Assembly (NCBI GenBank): GCA_900755895.1
Contig: CAAEIG010000108.1
Location: 1 to 17,979 of the forward strand
Direction of reading: 5' to 3'
Length of the DNA stretch: 17,979 nucleotides
Source of the DNA: Clostridia bacterium
GTDB lineage: Bacteria; Bacillota; Clostridia; Oscillospirales; Acutalibacteraceae
This document shows, piece after piece, positions 15,226 to 17,979 of the stretch. Within the stretch, counting starts at the first letter, position 1. Every line of letters begins with the position of its first letter. Under the pieces are notes generated by a model. That model did no database searches. It was not told the origin of the DNA and worked only from the letters and a program-made list of their open reading frames with translations. A program made the translations under genes and the position numbers.

Positions 15226-17964
15226 TCAGTCCGCGATCTCAACAGCGTCACGGACCACGATGTAGACGACGGTAGCAACATCGCTGTCGTCATCCTCGGT
15301 CTGGACATAGTACTCACCGGAAACACCGTAATTGCTGAGCATACTATTCAGACGCTTGCCAGTCAGACCCAGGTAAATCTCCCAATCAGCGGCTCTGTCG
15401 GTCATAATGTCAGCCATCGCAGAACCAGCATCCTCATCAGGTACCAGAACCACATTGATCTGGGTGTCGTCGCTGATCACGAAAGTCTCTTCGCCGTTCA
15501 GAACCATGGAGCCGCCGCTGACGGTCACGTTGGCATCGTCGCCGCGCGCATAAACCAGATCATCGACAGTGTAATCGTTATCGCTCACAACCACATCAGA
15601 AGGGGAAACCTCATAGTAGCCGTCGCCGTCGATGCTATAATCGTTGTACAGCTTATACTCACCAATCGCACTCTTAGATTCGATGGTGGTTTCCTCGCCG
15701 TCCAGAATGGCATTGTAGACGTGGATCGTCTCGTTGTCGGCGCTGTCCACATACTGACGGTCCTCATCCAGGACGAAGAGCAGAGAGTCAATGCTGCCGG
15801 CTACGTCGATAGCGTCGCCAACGGCATTCACATAGACCAGAGAGACATAGCTGCTGTTCTTATCATCGTCCTTCAGCATATAGAAGACGTTGAAACTCTT
15901 TGTGCTGGAATCTTTATCAATAGTAATCTCAGGGAAGTTGCTGATGCCGGTGTAGACGGTAAGGTCGGCGCTCTTGCCCTCGTCGCCGTCATTTACGATC
16001 AGCACAGTGTCGCTATTGCCGCGCAAAACCTTGCTGGCATCGGTCAGGAAGCTGACCTTGTTGCCTTCCAGCTTGGTAGCAGTCACAGCATTGTTGTTGC
16101 CGTGGTTGCCAGCCTCGCAGGCCACTAGGCGGTACTCGTCGTCGCTGTTCACGCTGTAGGAGTACCAGCCGTCCAGCTCGTGGTGAGTATCATCACGGCT
16201 AGAATCAAGAGTCTTGTCAACGATCTCGTCAATGGTAATCGTAGCCGCAGTGCCGTCGGTGAAGTAGCCGTTGGCAATATAGCTGCTGGCCAGACCGCTC
16301 TCAGCAATGTAGCCGTTCAGGAACAGATAATTGCCCAGGGAGATGGCGGCGCTATCCACATACAGAACATAGCCGTTCTTGTCCACGACGACGGCGGCAG
16401 TGTCACCCACGCGGTACTCGGTGTCCTTAGACTCCTCGGTGTCAATCAGAGCGGCATAGTCGTACTGAGTGCCGTCCAAAGTCACGGACTTGGTCTTGGA
16501 GTAGGCATCAACCTCGCCGGTCACGACCGTAGCAGGATAAATGTCCTCGATGGTGTTGCCGTCGATGGTGTACAGGATGTAGTCATCCTCGGAGTAACCA
16601 GTGATGTCGAAATCATCACCGTTCAGCTGGTTGACGTTGATATTGCCGATAAGACCCTCGAAGTCACTGGGCGTGGTAATCAGGTCCACACTCAGGGTGT
16701 CCTTGGCCTCGTTGTAGTCGGCGGTGGCCTGCATCAGATAGGTGTTGATGTACACCAGGGTGATGTTGCCGTCGTCATCCAGATAGACCTCAGTCTGCAC
16801 ACCCTTACCGGATACGCCGTTGGTCTTCTCAGCACCAGCCGCAGCGGAACTGTTGCTCACAAAGTAGGTATTGCGGATTTCTTCGCCGAACTCACCCTTA
16901 CCAATGTGATCCAGCACGGCGCCGTCAACCTCAGCGAACTTACCATCGGCATAGACAGTGAAGGTATACTCATAGTGATCAAAATTATTGTCACTATCCT
17001 TGACTTCCTGGCCCTTGCGATCGATATCATCCAGACGGGACTTGGAAACCAGGGAGTACAGGTCGCCCTTGGTCACCTTGTCAGTGTAGGTAGCCAGAGG
17101 AGCGTCGGCATAAGTGCCCACCTCGTCCAGGTTGTACACCCACTGAGTACCGGGACGGCCATAGGCGTCGGTGGTGTTCTCAGTACGGCGCAGGTCGCCG
17201 TCGTACAGCTTCTCGCCCAGCTCCACGATGTAACCCTGGGTGGAAATGCTGGTGGCGGAAGCACCCCGCAGGGTGTCAATGGCGCGGGCATAGGGCTCCT
17301 GGCTGGTGACATACTCATATTCCACGCTGTTGGTGATAGTGATGTCGCCCACAGTGATGTCCTGGCCAGACTTGTTGGCCTCGACCATACCGGACTCCAG
17401 AGTGTTCAGAACCAGCTGGGCCACGTCGTTGCGGGTCATAGCCTCCCGCACGCCGGAGTCCACATCGTGGAACAGGCTGATCTTGTTGCCCTGGGTGATG
17501 GTGGCCAGCTGCCAGTCGCCGTTGAAGTCGCTGTCATACTGGAAGTAGCCCAGAGCCTTCATCAGCATCAGAGCGGCCTGAGCAGTGGTCACTCCCTGGT
17601 CGCCGCCGTAGGTGGTGGCGCTGGTGCCGGCGGTGATGCCGTTGGTCCAGCAGGCAGCCACATAGGGCTCGGCCCAGGAGGGCACGTCGGTGAAGGGGCT
17701 GGTGCCAGCGTAGGTGGCAACGTTGTACTCCATCAGGTTGGACATTACAACCGCCATCTCATTACGGGTGACCAGCTGGTCAGGATTGAAGTCTCCGTTC
17801 TCATCGCCCACCATGACGCCCACAGACTGCAGCACTTCGATGGCTTCCACGTTATCCTCGGTGGAAACATCGCTGTACCCGGCAGCGCTGGTGCCCACGA
17901 CCATCAGACCGGTGATCATGGCGGCAGTCATGCCCAGGCTGAGAACCCGCTTCAGGTTTCTCAT
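15226..17964 (-). CDS. S-layer-type protein with N-terminal SLH repeats
   Basis: This 912-residue exported protein is predicted to be a structural surface (S-layer) protein. It has a signal peptide with basic start MRNLKR, a hydrophobic core and likely cleavage after GTSAA at about 28. The SLH region follows directly: repeat 1 about 29-88 (YSDVSTEDN, NGDFNPDQLVTRNE), repeat 2 about 90-145 (FTDVPSWAEPYVAACW, VTTAQ) and a more degenerate repeat 3 about 146-195 (MTRND). The remaining about 700 residues are rich in Asp, Glu, Thr, Val and Tyr, with many short beta-prone stretches and only rare Cys. They resemble no enzyme I know and fit a self-assembling, possibly cation-binding, array protein. 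The start is secure: AAGGAGG (17972-17978) lies 7 nt before ATG. The promoter is outside the window. It converges with the 1386-residue protein gene, which carries its SLH repeats at the opposite end. Confidence 0.92.
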   Translation of the reverse strand: MRNLKRVLSLGMTAAMITGLMVVGTSAAGYSDVSTEDNVEAIEVLQSVGVMVGDENGDFNPDQLVTRNEMAVVMSNLMEYNVATYAGTSPFTDVPSWAEPYVAACWTNGITAGTSATTYGGDQGVTTAQAALMLMKALGYFQYDSDFNGDWQLATITQGNKISLFHDVDSGVREAMTRNDVAQLVLNTLESGMVEANKSGQDITVGDITITNSVEYEYVTSQEPYARAIDTLRGASATSISTQGYIVELGEKLYDGDLRRTENTTDAYGRPGTQWVYNLDEVGTYADAPLATYTDKVTKGDLYSLVSKSRLDDIDRKGQEVKDSDNNFDHYEYTFTVYADGKFAEVDGAVLDHIGKGEFGEEIRNTYFVSNSSAAAGAEKTNGVSGKGVQTEVYLDDDGNITLVYINTYLMQATADYNEAKDTLSVDLITTPSDFEGLIGNINVNQLNGDDFDITGYSEDDYILYTIDGNTIEDIYPATVVTGEVDAYSKTKSVTLDGTQYDYAALIDTEESKDTEYRVGDTAAVVVDKNGYVLYVDSAAISLGNYLFLNGYIAESGLASSYIANGYFTDGTAATITIDEIVDKTLDSSRDDTHHELDGWYSYSVNSDDEYRLVACEAGNHGNNNAVTATKLEGNKVSFLTDASKVLRGNSDTVLIVNDGDEGKSADLTVYTGISNFPEITIDKDSSTKSFNVFYMLKDDDKNSSYVSLVYVNAVGDAIDVAGSIDSLLFVLDEDRQYVDSADNETIHVYNAILDGEETTIESKSAIGEYKLYNDYSIDGDGYYEVSPSDVVVSDNDYTVDDLVYARGDDANVTVSGGSMVLNGEETFVISDDTQINVVLVPDEDAGSAMADIMTDRAADWEIYLGLTGKRLNSMLSNYGVSGEYYVQTEDDDSDVATVVYIVVRDAVEIAD

Positions 17965-17979
17965 TGGAATTCCTCCTTA

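Noticed and set aside
1..17979. CRISPR arrays, tRNA or rRNA genes, transposases, integrases, defence or toxin-antitoxin genes
   Set aside because: I looked for repeat-spacer periodicity, tRNA T-loop motifs, and transposase or integrase motifs, and found none that hold up.

Overview
The window looks like chromosomal DNA of a GC-rich, S-layer-bearing member of the Firmicutes (Bacillota). An Oscillospiraceae-type gut clostridium (Flavonifractor / Pseudoflavonifractor / Oscillibacter relatives) is my best guess. The reasons are strong AAGGAGG ribosome binding sites, SLH-domain surface proteins of the type common in that family, teichoic-acid-type CDP-glycerol enzymes, and backbone genes that are roughly 60-70% GC by hand count of sample lines. 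The taxon is inference; no rRNA or other marker gene is present.

Layout. (1) 1-357, + strand: the 3' end of an SLH-domain surface protein, followed by a strong bidirectional terminator (391-425). (2) 459-9960, - strand: one tightly packed nine-gene operon, read from 9960 down to 459. Its genes encode a GT4 glycosyltransferase, a DUF4422 glycosyltransferase-like protein, a GT2 glycosyltransferase, a LicD-family phosphotransferase, a TagD-type glycerol-3-phosphate cytidylyltransferase, a TagF-type glycerophosphotransferase fused to a GT4 domain, a GT8 glycosyltransferase, an ABC-2 permease (TagG type) and its ATPase (TagH type). A good sigma-A promoter sits in front of it (9995-10029). (3) 9961-10518: a divergent control region with a GC-rich leader. 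(4) 10519-14679, + strand: a 1386-residue secreted modular protein with a predicted beta-helix, bacterial Ig-like and other repeats, and three C-terminal SLH repeats. (5) 14680-15225: a convergent intergenic region with several hairpins and a terminator at each side. (6) 15226-17964, - strand: a 912-residue acidic S-layer-type protein with N-terminal SLH repeats.

How the genes fit together. TagD makes CDP-glycerol. The TagF-type domain, and perhaps LicD, would transfer glycerol phosphate (LicD could use another phospho-alditol or choline donor) onto a glycan built by the GT4, GT2, GT8 and DUF4422 enzymes. TagGH would export the lipid-linked polymer. SLH proteins bind secondary cell-wall polymers in other bacteria, so it is attractive, but only inferred, that this operon makes or decorates the wall polymer holding the flanking SLH proteins. 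No initiating enzyme (TagO/TagA/TagB) or CsaB-type pyruvyl transferase lies in the window.

Most notable signals. A visibly AT-rich block (about 1930-7050) has both edges inside genes, as in a recombined variable cassette in a GC-rich backbone. The operon promoter carries a run of seven G/C pairs in its 17-bp spacer, a classic layout for phase variation. TagF is fused to a complete GT4. The N-terminal part of the 1386-residue protein is compositionally distinct from the rest. The leader of that gene contains a 10-bp complement to its Shine-Dalgarno sequence.
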